From the NCBI RefSeq assembly GCF_015687175.1, contig NZ_JADPQG010000005.1, positions 310,001 to 374,000 of the forward strand: DNA of 64,000 nt, given 5' to 3'. The DNA is from Reinekea sp. G2M2-21. Lineage in GTDB: Bacteria > Pseudomonadota > Gammaproteobacteria > Pseudomonadales > Natronospirillaceae. The position numbers and the translations under genes are program-made. A model generated the notes under the pieces. It saw nothing but the letters and a program-made list of their open reading frames with translations, did no database searches and was not told where the DNA came from. This document shows positions 35,031 to 45,313 of this stretch, piece after piece (position 1 is the stretch's first letter; every line of letters begins with the position of its first letter).

Positions 35031-36289
35031 AAATATCCATTATCTGTACAGAATTTCCACCGAACTACCGGGGTGGTTTGGGTATTTATATGGAAAGGGT
35101 CGTTAAACAGTTAGTTGAGGAAAAGCACGATCTGACACTCTATACGTTGAATTATCCCTATCCGCTACCTAAAACCGAACGAAGGGACTCATTGACCATT
35201 CATCGTATTTCGCCCTGCCGATTTACACGAAAAGGATTAGATGCGACGCGTGGCGAACTTTCACTCAAGGCTATCTTGTTTAATGCGCTGAACTTGGCGA
35301 TGTTCAACTGGCATGCCTTCCGAAAGCTTTGGCGGAGTAAAAGGCGCAACGAATTAGGGACATTAGCGGTACACGATTGGATGTGTGTTCCCGCAGCCTT
35401 GTTGTTGTATTACATCACACGGCAGCCGTTGGTCTTCCATGTTCACAGTACCGAAATGAGCATGAACCTCCACGGGACCAATGGTTTTACGCCGAAAGTC
35501 GCGGCATGGCTGGAGAGAAAAATTGGCAAGGTTGCTCGTCACGTTATTGTGCCGAGTGAGGAAATTAAACGGCAGTTAGAAAGCTTTGGATGGGACGCAG
35601 CAAAGATAAGCGTTGTGCATCATGGCTACGAAGACACTGTTTTGCAAGGGGTGTTAGAGCGTGCAGCAACCGACACAGAAACGCAGCGGCTACTGAAATG
35701 TGACCTGGGATTGGGACCCGCGACCAAAGTACTGCTGTTCGCGGGACGATTGATTACGCACAAAGGCGTGGACACTCTGTTGAGGGCCATGCCATTGGTC
35801 ATAAAAAAACATTCAGATGTAAAACTGGTTTTGGTCGGTTCCGGTGAGGCGAATTATCAACAGCAGATGCAATCGACCATCCACACACTTGGCATTGAAG
35901 CCCATGTACATGCGTACTTTGAACAAATGCCGCAAGAAGCAGTAATGCAACACTATTGCTTAGCCGATGTTTGCATCTTCCCGTCCGTATACGAACCGTT
36001 TGGTTTTGTGGCACTTGAAGCCATGTCGTTGGCGAAACCGGTCGTGTTGGGTTGTGGCTTCCCGGAAGTGATACGCGCGCCACAGAATTGTGGTTACACC
36101 GACGCACCGGTGTCGGCTTTCTCCGACAGCGATAATGCGATGGCTTTGGCGGAGTGCATTAATCGGTTGTTGGAAGCGCCAGAAGAAGCTAAGCAGCTTG
36201 GCGAACGTGCTCAAGCGTATGTGAAACAGCAATTTCGATGGCACAAAACGAGCACGCAAACATTGCAGGTCTATGAACAGATTGGCTAA
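35027..36289 (+). CDS. GT4-family glycosyltransferase
   Basis: 420 residues, GT-B fold. The N-terminal glycine-rich loop is FPPNYRGGLGIYMERVVKQL. The C-terminal domain has LLFAGRLITHKGVDTLLRAM and the EX7E motif in SVYEPFGFVALEAMSLAKPV, which binds the nucleotide-sugar donor. ATG 35027 overlaps the flippase stop (ATGA); the longer reading from 34865 lies within the flippase gene and is rejected. It probably adds a sugar to the lipid carrier on the cytoplasmic side; donor unknown. Confidence 0.92.
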   Translation: MKISIICTEFPPNYRGGLGIYMERVVKQLVEEKHDLTLYTLNYPYPLPKTERRDSLTIHRISPCRFTRKGLDATRGELSLKAILFNALNLAMFNWHAFRKLWRSKRRNELGTLAVHDWMCVPAALLLYYITRQPLVFHVHSTEMSMNLHGTNGFTPKVAAWLERKIGKVARHVIVPSEEIKRQLESFGWDAAKISVVHHGYEDTVLQGVLERAATDTETQRLLKCDLGLGPATKVLLFAGRLITHKGVDTLLRAMPLVIKKHSDVKLVLVGSGEANYQQQMQSTIHTLGIEAHVHAYFEQMPQEAVMQHYCLADVCIFPSVYEPFGFVALEAMSLAKPVVLGCGFPEVIRAPQNCGYTDAPVSAFSDSDNAMALAECINRLLEAPEEAKQLGERAQAYVKQQFRWHKTSTQTLQVYEQIG

Positions 36290-37310
36290 CCCGAAAAAGG
36301 AACACAGTGTGTACGATAACAAAACGTTGGTCTCAGTCGTTATACCAAATTACAACTCCAGCAAAACAATTCTATTGTGTTTGGAAGCCTTGATTTCTCA
36401 AACGCATAAAGAACTCGAAATTATCGTCGTGGATGATGGCAGTACCGATGGCTGCCTGGGGCTAATCGAGCCCTTCCATGTCACGATATTATCCACCGGT
36501 AATAACGCCGGACCTTCAAAAGCTCGCAATATGGGTGCCATGGCGGCGAAAGGAGAGGTGATCTTTTTCTTGGATTCGGACGTTGCCCTGTTTACTGACG
36601 CTATTGAGAATACCCTGATCGCGTTTAATCAAAATTCGGCTTTGGGTTCGGTTTGTGGCATCTACGATAAAGTACCTTTGATACGCGACAGCATCGTCGA
36701 AGACTATCGTAGTCTGCAAGCCTACCATTGGCGTAAAAGCTCGGAAGGTATCGTGACGCCCGGATTCTTTTCTTTAGGCGCGGTAAAGCGATATGTTTTT
36801 CACGAGATTGGTGGTTTTAATGAATCGCTGCGCGATTCAGAAGACGCGGAATACGGCCACCGTTTGTCGCAACACTACCAGTTATTGCTTACGTCAACGG
36901 TGATGGGGCGACACGACGACGATGACAGTGTTCGCGTGATAATGTCGAAATTATTCAAACGGGCACGTACGCGAATTCCGCTGTACATGCGCCGAGGCAA
37001 GCCAATGCAAGGTTTTGAAACACCGGCCCGTGCATTAGCGCTTGGTTTTGCCGCTCTGACGTTATTGACGTTGCCATTGTCGACGCTCCATTGGGGTTTT
37101 TTGGCACTGACAGTGTTTTGGCTCTGTGTGTTTATCGCGTTGGACGGATCTCAATACGTGTTTGTGGCCAAAGAACGTGGGCTGCGATTCTTGATATTTT
37201 TTACCTCGGTGCACTTGCTCGTCAGTGCAACAGCCTGTGCTGGCCTGTGCAAGGGCCTCATTGACTGGTGTATCGATCCAGCGTTTCGACGCGGTGGGGT
37301 AAGCGCGTGA
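36273..37310 (+). CDS. GT2-family glycosyltransferase with C-terminal membrane helices
   Basis: 345 residues, GT-A fold: VSVVIPNYNSSKTILLCLEA, the donor-binding EIIVVDDGSTDG, and the DxD-type motif in IFFLDSDVALF. After the catalytic part, two or three membrane helices (ALGFAALTLLTLPLSTLHWG, FLALTVFWLCVFIAL, LIFFTSVHLLVSATA) anchor it. ATG 36273 overlaps the GT4 gene by 17 bp. GTG 36309, with AAGGA at the right distance, is an alternative start that would remove 12 residues. Substrate unknown. Confidence 0.9.
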   Translation: MNRLANPKKEHSVYDNKTLVSVVIPNYNSSKTILLCLEALISQTHKELEIIVVDDGSTDGCLGLIEPFHVTILSTGNNAGPSKARNMGAMAAKGEVIFFLDSDVALFTDAIENTLIAFNQNSALGSVCGIYDKVPLIRDSIVEDYRSLQAYHWRKSSEGIVTPGFFSLGAVKRYVFHEIGGFNESLRDSEDAEYGHRLSQHYQLLLTSTVMGRHDDDDSVRVIMSKLFKRARTRIPLYMRRGKPMQGFETPARALALGFAALTLLTLPLSTLHWGFLALTVFWLCVFIALDGSQYVFVAKERGLRFLIFFTSVHLLVSATACAGLCKGLIDWCIDPAFRRGGVSA

Positions 37311-38419
37311 CATTAGCTATTCCCCGAAGAGTCAACAGAGTCCGTTGGTTAGACTACCTGGTAGTTGCCCTAGCGGGTTTCTGGGTGTTGTTTATGATTT
37401 TCTTCCTGGTGGCTGCGGGCTCATTTTCGTTGATGAGCCTTCCCGGCAGTACTCCGCCTTTTGTCTTTCTTTTGGTCCCTGTGGTGCTGGGTTTACTTAC
37501 GGCCGTTGGTAGTCGAAAGCGATGGGCTATGGCGTTGTCTTTGGCTGGATTCCTACTGGGCACCACGCAACTCGATGTGAACTGGAGGCCATTGCCGGTC
37601 AGTGTTGCAGATGCAGATGCCAGAGAATTGGTGGTGTTTAACTGGAATAGCCTGATGTGGGATGAGAAAAAAGACAAAGCGGCTTTTTATCAGTTTTTGC
37701 AAAAACAGAACGCCGACATCTATTTACTACAGGAAGTTCTGTACAGTGCCTCAGAGCATGATGTTGAATCGGATGCTCGATTGAACAGCCCCGCCATTCC
37801 GATTTCTACCGTGATTCCGGGCTTGGATGCTGATTACCTGACCTTCGACAAAACCCCTGAAATTTTGTCTTATTTTCCAGGTTACCACCTGGTTCATCAA
37901 CAGCAGTTTCTGATTTTATCACGCTACCCGATTCAGAACGCCTACCTGGACCCTTCCGATCAGTTTCAGGTAGCCGATGTGCAAATAGGTGAACACACAC
38001 TACGCTTGTTCAATGTTCATATTGCGTTGCACTTGGAGTTTAAAGACCCTTTAACGAGAGATTTTTATGATGCTTTGGACAGACGGTTTCGCGTTCGAAA
38101 TATTGCATTTGACCGGCTGCACGCAGCGATAGAGAAAACGCAGCAGGATTACATTATTGCCGGTGATTTTAACTCGCCAAAACCGATGGGAACCATGCGA
38201 ACGCTAACGAAGCAACAGGTGGATCTGTTTCGTTATGGGCAGGAGCGGTTTCCGGTCACATTTGAGTTTAACGGCCTGCGCTGGTGGCGATTTGACTATG
38301 TCTTCGCAAATCCGGATCACGGATTCCAAGTGCTGGGATTTGAGAATATTCCTATTGAAGCGCTGTCCGACCACAACGCGCAACGAATTACCCTGCAATA
38401 TTTAACCGAAGAATTATAA
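37307..38419 (+). CDS. Membrane-anchored endonuclease/exonuclease/phosphatase-family protein
   Basis: About 370 residues. Three N-terminal membrane helices (VVALAGFWVLFMIFFLVAAG, PPFVFLLVPVVLGLLTAVG, WAMALSLAGFLLGTTQL) are followed by an EEP domain. Its metal and catalytic motifs are intact: NWNSLMW, the Glu in IYLLQEV, GDFN in IIAGDFNSPKP, and SDHN in EALSDHNAQRI. In this context it more likely cleaves a phosphodiester or phosphomonoester on a lipid intermediate than nucleic acid. The GTG at 37307 overlaps the previous stop (GTGA). Confidence 0.85.
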   Translation: MTLAIPRRVNRVRWLDYLVVALAGFWVLFMIFFLVAAGSFSLMSLPGSTPPFVFLLVPVVLGLLTAVGSRKRWAMALSLAGFLLGTTQLDVNWRPLPVSVADADARELVVFNWNSLMWDEKKDKAAFYQFLQKQNADIYLLQEVLYSASEHDVESDARLNSPAIPISTVIPGLDADYLTFDKTPEILSYFPGYHLVHQQQFLILSRYPIQNAYLDPSDQFQVADVQIGEHTLRLFNVHIALHLEFKDPLTRDFYDALDRRFRVRNIAFDRLHAAIEKTQQDYIIAGDFNSPKPMGTMRTLTKQQVDLFRYGQERFPVTFEFNGLRWWRFDYVFANPDHGFQVLGFENIPIEALSDHNAQRITLQYLTEEL

Positions 38420-38428
38420 GGATCGAAC

Positions 38429-39286
38429 ATGGGCTATCAACGACTCTCGACGAACCCACAGCACGGTACACCACCCGTGGTCAGTATTGTCCTACCGTTT
38501 TATAACACGGAGGAGTACCTGCGTGGATGCTTGGACAGTGCATTGAATCAAACTTTTCAGGATTTCGAGATATTGGCGATTGACGACGGCTCCGTCGATG
38601 GCTCATTGGCCATCGTTATGGAATATGCCGAACGGGACTCTCGTATTCACGTTTTCAAGAATGATAAAAATTCCGGCGTCAGTGTGACAGCGAATGTTGG
38701 TATTGAGAACGCGCGAGGCCGCTATTTGGCCCGCTTGGATTCCGACGACATGTATGTGCCGACTAAACTGGCGACTCAGGTGGCTTTTTTTGAACAGCAT
38801 CCAGACCATGTATTGCTGGGTGGCGCGGTTCGGATCATCGACACGGTTAAAAAAATTGAGCGGATTAAGTACTCCCCGACCACACATGAAGACATACTGG
38901 AGAAAATATTCACCTTTATCCCGTGCCAGCATTCCGCCATTATGATAAATCGCGCCTTGGTGCCTGAGCATTTTAGTTGGTACGACCCGGATACCCATAT
39001 CGCGGAGGATTTGGATCTCATCTTCAGAATCGCGCCTTACGGGAAAATGCGCAATCTGGACGATATTTTGTGTGTGATATTTGAACGCCCCGAATCGTTG
39101 TCGCATCTCGACGTTAAAAACTCATTCCGTCAGATTCTCAACATACGCAAACGAGCGGTAAAAGAATATGGTTATCAGACGAATCTGCAATCGAAGTTAA
39201 CCATGATCGGTCAACGGTTAATCGTGACCTTTACCCCCGCAGCGCATCTGTTTACCGTTTTTCATCTCATTCGCAAACATATATAA
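38429..39286 (+). CDS. GT2-family glycosyltransferase
   Basis: 285 residues, GT-A fold: VVSIVLPFYNTEEYLRGCLD, ILAIDDGSVDGSLAI, and the DxD motif in YLARLDSDDMYVPTKL. Closest in form to small soluble GT2 enzymes that build O-antigen or capsule units. AAGGATCG precedes the ATG, ten bp after the EEP gene. It is the last gene of the run from 30359; a hairpin follows at 39297. The donor and acceptor cannot be read from the sequence. Confidence 0.92.
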   Translation: MGYQRLSTNPQHGTPPVVSIVLPFYNTEEYLRGCLDSALNQTFQDFEILAIDDGSVDGSLAIVMEYAERDSRIHVFKNDKNSGVSVTANVGIENARGRYLARLDSDDMYVPTKLATQVAFFEQHPDHVLLGGAVRIIDTVKKIERIKYSPTTHEDILEKIFTFIPCQHSAIMINRALVPEHFSWYDPDTHIAEDLDLIFRIAPYGKMRNLDDILCVIFERPESLSHLDVKNSFRQILNIRKRAVKEYGYQTNLQSKLTMIGQRLIVTFTPAAHLFTVFHLIRKHI

Positions 39287-39296
39287 AAACGGAGAA

Positions 39297-39323
39297 CGGG
39301 GCGTGCTTGCTCAGCACACCCCC
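39297..39323 (+). terminator. Hairpin at the end of the glycan cluster
   Basis: CGGGG, then GTGCT (39303-39307) paired with AGCAC (39313-39317), then CCCCC closing the stem. The loop is TGCTC, with single unpaired bases on each side. No strong T-run follows, so it may act as a 3' stabiliser or a weak terminator. Confidence 0.45.
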
Positions 39324-39414
39324 GGATTTCCCAGGGCGTATCAATTCAATGATTCATAGCATGGTTTGCGTTTTCGTTGGTTTTGTACCCATTAGTGCTG
39401 GCAGCGCCAATGGG

Positions 39415-39822
39415 CTACATCGCCTTGATAATACTGACGTCGCAGGTCGCTTGGGAGGCAATTTTCGCCGCGGTGCTGCCTAAGGTTGACCGCCCCAATT
39501 GATTGGTCCCGCCGCGATGGCTGCCCATTAAGATCAGATTTGCGTGAATTTCGTCCGCTTTATCGAGAATGGTGTTGCTGGGCAAGCCCATTTCGACCAT
39601 CAAATGGATGCGGCCCTCATGTGTTGAGATGTGATGTTCCGCGAATTCCATCAGTTTCCCACGAATTTCGTCCAGGGTGTTTTCATCGGCCCCGTTGGGG
39701 GCAACCGCCAATAACGTGACTTCGCAGTCGCTGTATTGCAAATGAAACAGTGCTTTTTTCAAAATTTGTTCCGCAATAAGCGGGACAGAGACATCAATAG
39801 GTGCCAAAATTGACGCATACAT
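39415..39822 (-). CDS. Universal stress protein (UspA family)
   Basis: 135 residues, the usual single-domain length. It starts MYASILAPIDVSVPL and carries the ATP-binding signature GSHRGGTNQLGRSTLGSTA (G-2x-G-9x-G-S/T), so it belongs to the nucleotide-binding UspFG-type branch. It is a soluble dimer expected to respond to stress or growth arrest. It stands alone, divergent from mdlA. Confidence 0.9.
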   Translation of the reverse strand: MYASILAPIDVSVPLIAEQILKKALFHLQYSDCEVTLLAVAPNGADENTLDEIRGKLMEFAEHHISTHEGRIHLMVEMGLPSNTILDKADEIHANLILMGSHRGGTNQLGRSTLGSTAAKIASQATCDVSIIKAM

Positions 39823-39916
39823 AGTTTCACCATCTCAGAGTTGTTGTCGTTTCAGTGTAGGCCGAACTGGTCAATTTGCCAGATGACCGCTCTAGCGATC
39901 AAAGAGTACGCATTTC

Positions 39917-41662
39917 ATGTCTGTTTTTATTCAATTATTCTGGTTCTTCCGCCAGCAATGGCGCCGTTATGGTATTGCTGTGTTTGCCCTGATCGGGGTC
40001 GGGCTGGCAACCATGGTGCCGCCGTGGATGATCGGCAAAATCGTCGATTCATTGGCTGATGGGACCGTCACCAAAGCCTTCTTGTATGAGCATGTGGGCT
40101 GGATTCTGGTCGCTGCACTGGTCAGCTACACGCTTCGAGTCACCTGGCGGATAGCCTTGTTCGGGGCCAGCTACATTCTTGCGAACCAATTGCGGCAGCA
40201 AATGTTCCGGCATTTCAGTATTCAACCACCTTCGTTCTTCCAGAAGATGAAAACCGGCGATTTGATGGCCCGTGCCACCAACGATATTCAAGCCGTTGAA
40301 ATGACCGCCGGTGAAGCTGTGTTAGCGCTGTTTGACGGTGCTTTTACCGGTATGTTGGTACTGATCATGATGACGGTATTCATTTCCTGGCCTTTAACTC
40401 TGATCGCGCTGATCCCATGGCCCATCGTGGGCTATTTTATGTGGCGGTTCGGCAAGGCTTTACACGCGTCGTTTCGGGATGCACAGGCGCGGTTCAGTGA
40501 CTTGAACGACGACGTGCAGGAAAGTATTTCTGCCTTGCGCTTGACCCGCGCCTTTGGTCGCGAGCAGGTTGAGCAGGCACAGTTCAACGCGATTGCCACA
40601 CAAGCCAATAAAGCCAATCAGGATGTTGCACGCACTGACAGCAAATACGACCCGGCTATTCAATTGGGCATTGGCTTTTCATTTTTCCTAAGTGTTGCCG
40701 GCGGCGCCTTTTTCATTTATCGCGGCGAACTGACGCTGGGTCAGCTCACTAGTTTTACGTTGTATCTTGGGTACATGATCTGGCCGATGTTTGCCATTGG
40801 CTGGTTGTTGAATTTGGTCGAGCGAGGGCAGGCCGCCTATCAGCGGATCGATGAGCTGTTTGCCATGAAACCGGATATTCAGGATGACGGCACATTCACA
40901 CAGCCGGTGTCTCCGATGATCGAATTCTCTGTTGAACGGTTTCGATTCCGTGATGCCGAAAACCCGGCATTGCAAAACATTCATCTGACTATTCCCGCGG
41001 GGCACATGCTGGGCATTGTCGGTCACACCGGAGCAGGTAAATCGACACTGATCAATTTGTTGGTGCGTATGGAAGAAGACGGGCAGAGCGTTATTCGGTT
41101 GTGTGGCCGCCAAATTCAGGAATTCACGCTGGATAACCTGCGTGCGCACATTGCCACCGTGCCGCAAACGCCGTTTTTGTTTTCCGCCACCATTGCCGAA
41201 AACATTGCGCTGGCGAAACCGGAAGCCTGCCAGGCTGAGATTGAGCGGGTCGCCACCATTGCTCAGGTTCACGATGATATCTGCCGGTTCCCTAAAGGGT
41301 ATAAAACTGAAGTTGGTGAACGCGGTGTCACGTTGTCGGGTGGGCAGAAGCAACGTATCGCCATCGCCCGAGCTTTGTTGCAGGATGCCCCTGTGTTGAT
41401 ACTCGATGATGCCCTGTCCGCGGTGGACGTAAAAACCGAACAATCGATTCTCAACCATTTACGCGCCGAACGCGCGGGTAAAACAACCTTGATTGTCTGT
41501 CACCGGTTGTCGGCTGTGGAAACCGCGCAGCACATTATTGTGTTAAACCATGGTGAAATAATGGAGCAGGGCTCACATCGGTCACTCTTGTCGCAGCAGG
41601 GTTGGTATCGCCAGATGTTTGACTATCAGCAACTGGAGCAAGCCGTGGAGGAAGGCCGATGA
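39917..41662 (+). CDS. mdlA: ABC exporter half-transporter MdlA (SmdA-like)
   Basis: 581 residues: a six-helix membrane domain followed by an ATPase domain with Walker [10 protein letters not shown], signature LSGGQKQRI and Walker [13 protein letters not shown]. In Walker B the catalytic Glu is replaced by Asp, as in known MdlA. It closely follows the E. coli protein, including [17 protein letters not shown]-type (here [17 protein letters not shown]) and [16 protein letters not shown]. With MdlB it should form a heterodimeric inner-membrane drug or lipid exporter. Its TGA overlaps the mdlB ATG (ATGA). Confidence 0.93.
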   Translation: MSVFIQLFWFFRQQWRRYGIAVFALIGVGLATMVPPWMIGKIVDSLADGTVTKAFLYEHVGWILVAALVSYTLRVTWRIALFGASYILANQLRQQMFRHFSIQPPSFFQKMKTGDLMARATNDIQAVEMTAGEAVLALFDGAFTGMLVLIMMTVFISWPLTLIALIPWPIVGYFMWRFGKALHASFRDAQARFSDLNDDVQESISALRLTRAFGREQVEQAQFNAIATQANKANQDVARTDSKYDPAIQLGIGFSFFLSVAGGAFFIYRGELTLGQLTSFTLYLGYMIWPMFAIGWLLNLVERGQAAYQRIDELFAMKPDIQDDGTFTQPVSPMIEFSVERFRFRDAENPALQNIHLTIPAGHMLGIVGHTGAGKSTLINLLVRMEEDGQSVIRLCGRQIQEFTLDNLRAHIATVPQTPFLFSATIAENIALAKPEACQAEIERVATIAQVHDDICRFPKGYKTEVGERGVTLSGGQKQRIAIARALLQDAPVLILDDALSAVDVKTEQSILNHLRAERAGKTTLIVCHRLSAVETAQHIIVLNHGEIMEQGSHRSLLSQQGWYRQMFDYQQLEQAVEEGR

Positions 41663-43407
41663 AGCAGACTTTTGTGCGGCTGTTAGCCTATGCCTTGGCT
41701 TACAAAAAAACACTGATGCAGGCATTCCTGTTATTGCTGGTGGCCACCACCGCCAGCGTGCTGGGGCCATATCTGATCAAGGTTTTCATTGACGATTATC
41801 TTACGCCCAGCAATTGGCACTGGCCGGGTATTGCAACTCTGGCGGCGTTCTACATATCGGCGCAGCTGATTGGCGCGCGCGCCTTCTTTATGCAGGCGAT
41901 TCGTTTTAATCGAATCGCGCTGGACGTGATTCAACGTATACGTGAACAGGTGTTTGCCCATGTGTTGAACTTGCCTATGGCTTATTTCGACAAGACCGCC
42001 ACCGGTAGTTTAATCAGCCGCATTACCAACGACACAGAAGCGATAAAAGACTTATACGTTAATGTCATTTCGGTGTTTGCGCAAAACACCGTGCGCATCA
42101 TTGGCATTCTGATCGCCATGGCGTTTCTCGATATCCGTTTAATGTGGATTTGTGCCACGCTGGTGCCCGTGGTCTTGGTCCTGATGTTTACCTATCAGAA
42201 AATATCGACGCCTATCTTTCAACGGGTACGCAGTTTACTCAGCGACATTAACGCGCGCCTGAACGAAAGCATTGAAGGGATGTCGGTGATTCAGCTGATG
42301 AACCAACAGAAGGCTTTCTCCGCGGCTTTTTCACAAACCAGTACCGACCACTACCGCGCAAAAGTGCGTAATATTGTGGTAGATGGGTTGTTGCTACGAG
42401 CATTGATCGACTTCATTTATATGTTGCTGCTGGCCGCACTCTTGTTTGGCTTTGGCTGGCTGGAGCTTACCCAAACCGGAGCGGTTAAAGTTGGGGTGAT
42501 TTATGCGTTTATTAATTACCTGGGCAATGTGACAGAGCCGTTGGTCGACATGACCTCCCGATTGAACATGGCGCAGCAAGCGCTGGTGTCTGCTAGTCGA
42601 GTGTTCGCCTTACTGGACGAGAAGACCCTGCCGGATCTGCAACCGAAGATTACCCCAACGACAACAGAAATCCATTTCGACGTGGAACGCTTCAGCTACG
42701 ACGGCGAAAAAGATGTGCTGCAGGATGTTCATTTTACCGTCACACCCGGCGAGTTCATTGGCATTGTGGGCCACACTGGTTCTGGTAAAAGCACACTGAT
42801 GTCGTTATTGATGGATTTTTATTCGGTTGAGCACGGCGCAATCCGTATTGGTGGTCATAACATCGATGACATTCATAAGGATATTCGCACGGGGCTTATT
42901 GGATTTGTGCAACAGGATGCGTTTATTTTTTCTGGCACCATCGCAGACAACATTCGTCTTGAATTGGACCTCACGCAAGAACAGGTTAAGCTAGCTGCGC
43001 AGCAAGCACAGCTACACGATGCCATTATGGCGATGCCGAAAGGATACGATACCGAACTGGCCGAACGCGGAAAAAATTTAAGTACCGGGCAACGGCAGTT
43101 ACTGAGTTTGGCACGCACACTGGCTCGAAAACCCAAAATTCTTATCCTGGATGAAGCCACCGCAAACATCGACAGTCATACCGAAGCGCTGATCCAGAAA
43201 TCGTTGATGTTGTTACGCGGGCAGGTCACGCTTATCGCCATTGCGCATCGCCTGAGTACCGTGCGTGATGCGGATACGCTCTATGTTCTGCATCAGGGCC
43301 ATGTACAGCAACGCGGAAGTCATGCGCAACTTATGCGGGAAGAAGGGCTTTACCGGCACATGTATGAACTGCAAATGAAAAAAGACCCTATGGCCGAAGC
43401 TGAGTGA
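41659..43407 (+). CDS. mdlB: ABC exporter half-transporter MdlB (SmdB-like)
   Basis: 582 residues: six-helix membrane domain, Walker [10 protein letters not shown], signature [12 protein letters not shown] and Walker [13 protein letters not shown] with the catalytic Glu present. The Gly-to-Thr change in the signature (LSTGQ) and the Asp in the MdlA Walker B together imply one degenerate and one working ATP site, as is usual for heterodimeric exporters. Translationally coupled to mdlA. Confidence 0.93.
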   Translation: MKQTFVRLLAYALAYKKTLMQAFLLLLVATTASVLGPYLIKVFIDDYLTPSNWHWPGIATLAAFYISAQLIGARAFFMQAIRFNRIALDVIQRIREQVFAHVLNLPMAYFDKTATGSLISRITNDTEAIKDLYVNVISVFAQNTVRIIGILIAMAFLDIRLMWICATLVPVVLVLMFTYQKISTPIFQRVRSLLSDINARLNESIEGMSVIQLMNQQKAFSAAFSQTSTDHYRAKVRNIVVDGLLLRALIDFIYMLLLAALLFGFGWLELTQTGAVKVGVIYAFINYLGNVTEPLVDMTSRLNMAQQALVSASRVFALLDEKTLPDLQPKITPTTTEIHFDVERFSYDGEKDVLQDVHFTVTPGEFIGIVGHTGSGKSTLMSLLMDFYSVEHGAIRIGGHNIDDIHKDIRTGLIGFVQQDAFIFSGTIADNIRLELDLTQEQVKLAAQQAQLHDAIMAMPKGYDTELAERGKNLSTGQRQLLSLARTLARKPKILILDEATANIDSHTEALIQKSLMLLRGQVTLIAIAHRLSTVRDADTLYVLHQGHVQQRGSHAQLMREEGLYRHMYELQMKKDPMAEAE

Positions 43408-43418
43408 GGTATCCCGAT

Positions 43419-43480
43419 CCGCCCTCAGTTGATGACCAAAAAGGTGACGCCCCCTGCAATAAGTCAGAGGGCGGCTTCGT
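43419..43480. terminator. Long-loop hairpin between convergent genes
   Basis: CCGCCCTC (43419-43426) pairs with GAGGGCGG (43467-43474); the 40-base loop is long. CTTCGTTT follows on the + strand. A bidirectional terminator between mdlB and the convergent Kelch-type gene is possible. Confidence 0.4.
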
Positions 43481-45313
43481 TTAGGGTTCCTGAAATGTCA
43501 GCGTCGTGGTTTGAGGAATGCGCCAGTCAATTCCATCCGCAGAGGATGAAATATGCGTGGTATAGTTTGAGGTTTCGTTAAGCCCGCCATAGCGCCAGAA
43601 CCGGTCGTGATAGACCAGTATGTCGGCATTCTGGAATGGTTCATACGCATTACTGGGTTCGAGTCGTTCCCAAGTCACGGCATCCGCCGACCGGTACACA
43701 TAATGAGATGGCAGATAATCTATCGTCAGTACGCCGCCGAAGACCCAGAAATAGCCATCTTTATGAACAAATGAAAAACCAGAAAGGGCTTCAGGCAGTT
43801 CGCTGATCGCAGTGTAGGGGCCGGAACCTGTCTGGCTTTTCCATACCTTTGTTTTCTTGTTTTGCCAGTCGTAGTCCAATACGTAAATACCATCAGATGC
43901 AACTGAGATCGCTTTGTGATGTTGTAAGCCACCCATCCCCGCATCTGTAGTCACTTGGTACCATTGCAAACCATCACTCGTGCGCCAGATGTCTCGCGAC
44001 TCGCCGGAACTTTCGCTGGTTCCCCCGAATAACCACAGCTGTTCATCAAAGCTGACTAATTGATGGAATTCGCGAGTGCCAAAGGGCCCCTTGCTGGATT
44101 CCCGGACCCAATTGTTGCCGTCTGTCGTAGACCAAATGTCGCCTAAACGGGTATTGCCATTTTCCCGACCGCCAATCACCCAAAGCTTGTCTTTAAACAC
44201 AATCGTTTCCGTGAATGTGCGCAGGGGTAAGTTGGTGATCTCCCGTTGCCAGTCCATGCCATTGGTCGAAGAATAGATATCCGTATCGAATAAGCCGCCA
44301 ATGAGCCAGGCCTTTCCAGCAAATTCGACACTGCGCAGATAACCGGTGCTTCGGCCACCCCATCCGTCGCGCGCTGTGATCTGCATTCTGTTGCTTTGGT
44401 GTCCTTGCAATTCAGCTGCGTACGTTGCTGTCGTGTTGGTCGTCAGTGCCGTATCCGTAAGGGTTTCCTGACCATAAGTCAGCGTCAGTTGGCCGGTATC
44501 GCAACTTGCGTATTGACTGAGGTCGCAGTCCTCACCTCGATAGCGGAACAGTTCATAGGCAAGTAAATAGCTATCTGCCAGTTCGACCTGCGTGTCTTCC
44601 ACGCCAATGAACAGGTTCAGCTCAACATTCTTAAGCCCAACCACGGTAAATTGAGGAATCGCCATTTCGTTGGACGGGTTGCCCGCGACATCGGTTACTT
44701 GTACTGAACATTCGTAAGGTTGATCCGCCGTCAGAGGTCCCAGCTGGATCGTACTGTCACCAGATTTGATCGCTCGCGTTCGTGTCGTGCACCCGGTTCC
44801 ACGAATTTGCAGCGACCCTGCCTCAGTGGCATGTATCACAAACGTTGGTGAGGTATTTAGCGTGGGCGTTTCAACCGCTTGTAGCAACGAAAGCGCTGGC
44901 GCGGCCGTATCGCTCATGGTGATCGTACCGGAGATCACTGTTGCGCCTAGAGCTGAACCTGTGTTCGCCATTGGGGTTACCTCAAAACTAATCGGCAAGT
45001 TGTAATCTTCATTGCTCAGCTGATAGGTTTTACCGGAGGCCTCTTGAATCGGCTGCCCATCTCGGAGCCAGCGGATCTGCGTCACGCCTTCAGCATCTTG
45101 TTCTGCATCGGTATACACATAGCTGCCCTGCAACTCCATTCCCGGCAGCAGGGTATCGCCTGTCGGCAACTGGATCGAAACATTACTCGCTACGGGTGGC
45201 TGGTTTACTTGCGGGGAAGGTTTGTCACCGGTCTGACAGGCACTCAAGAGCAAGGACATTGCAGCAGCCGAAAAAGGCACTGGGCCATACTTGGCGCTTA
45301 ACCAATTGGTCAT
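43481..45313 (-). CDS. Surface or periplasmic lipoprotein with Kelch-like beta-propeller
   Basis: 610 residues. The lipobox MSLLLSACQTG puts the lipidated Cys near residue 26. Two or three Ig-like domains follow (residues 40-240), then a propeller with repeated blades such as AWLIGGLFDTDIYSSTNGMD, LWVIGGRENGNTRLGDIWST and LWLFGGTSESSGESRDIWRT. The GG-x-D/W pattern is that of Kelch repeats. Such proteins bind partners or glycans; no enzyme motif is visible. A monocistronic gene, convergent with mdlB. Confidence 0.82.
   Translation of the reverse strand: MTNWLSAKYGPVPFSAAAMSLLLSACQTGDKPSPQVNQPPVASNVSIQLPTGDTLLPGMELQGSYVYTDAEQDAEGVTQIRWLRDGQPIQEASGKTYQLSNEDYNLPISFEVTPMANTGSALGATVISGTITMSDTAAPALSLLQAVETPTLNTSPTFVIHATEAGSLQIRGTGCTTRTRAIKSGDSTIQLGPLTADQPYECSVQVTDVAGNPSNEMAIPQFTVVGLKNVELNLFIGVEDTQVELADSYLLAYELFRYRGEDCDLSQYASCDTGQLTLTYGQETLTDTALTTNTTATYAAELQGHQSNRMQITARDGWGGRSTGYLRSVEFAGKAWLIGGLFDTDIYSSTNGMDWQREITNLPLRTFTETIVFKDKLWVIGGRENGNTRLGDIWSTTDGNNWVRESSKGPFGTREFHQLVSFDEQLWLFGGTSESSGESRDIWRTSDGLQWYQVTTDAGMGGLQHHKAISVASDGIYVLDYDWQNKKTKVWKSQTGSGPYTAISELPEALSGFSFVHKDGYFWVFGGVLTIDYLPSHYVYRSADAVTWERLEPSNAYEPFQNADILVYHDRFWRYGGLNETSNYTTHISSSADGIDWRIPQTTTLTFQEP

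Noticed and set aside
40688-41458. 256-codon open frame on the minus strand
   Set aside because: Lies wholly inside mdlA, antisense to the ATPase domain; rich in Arg, Gln and His as shadows often are, with no domain.
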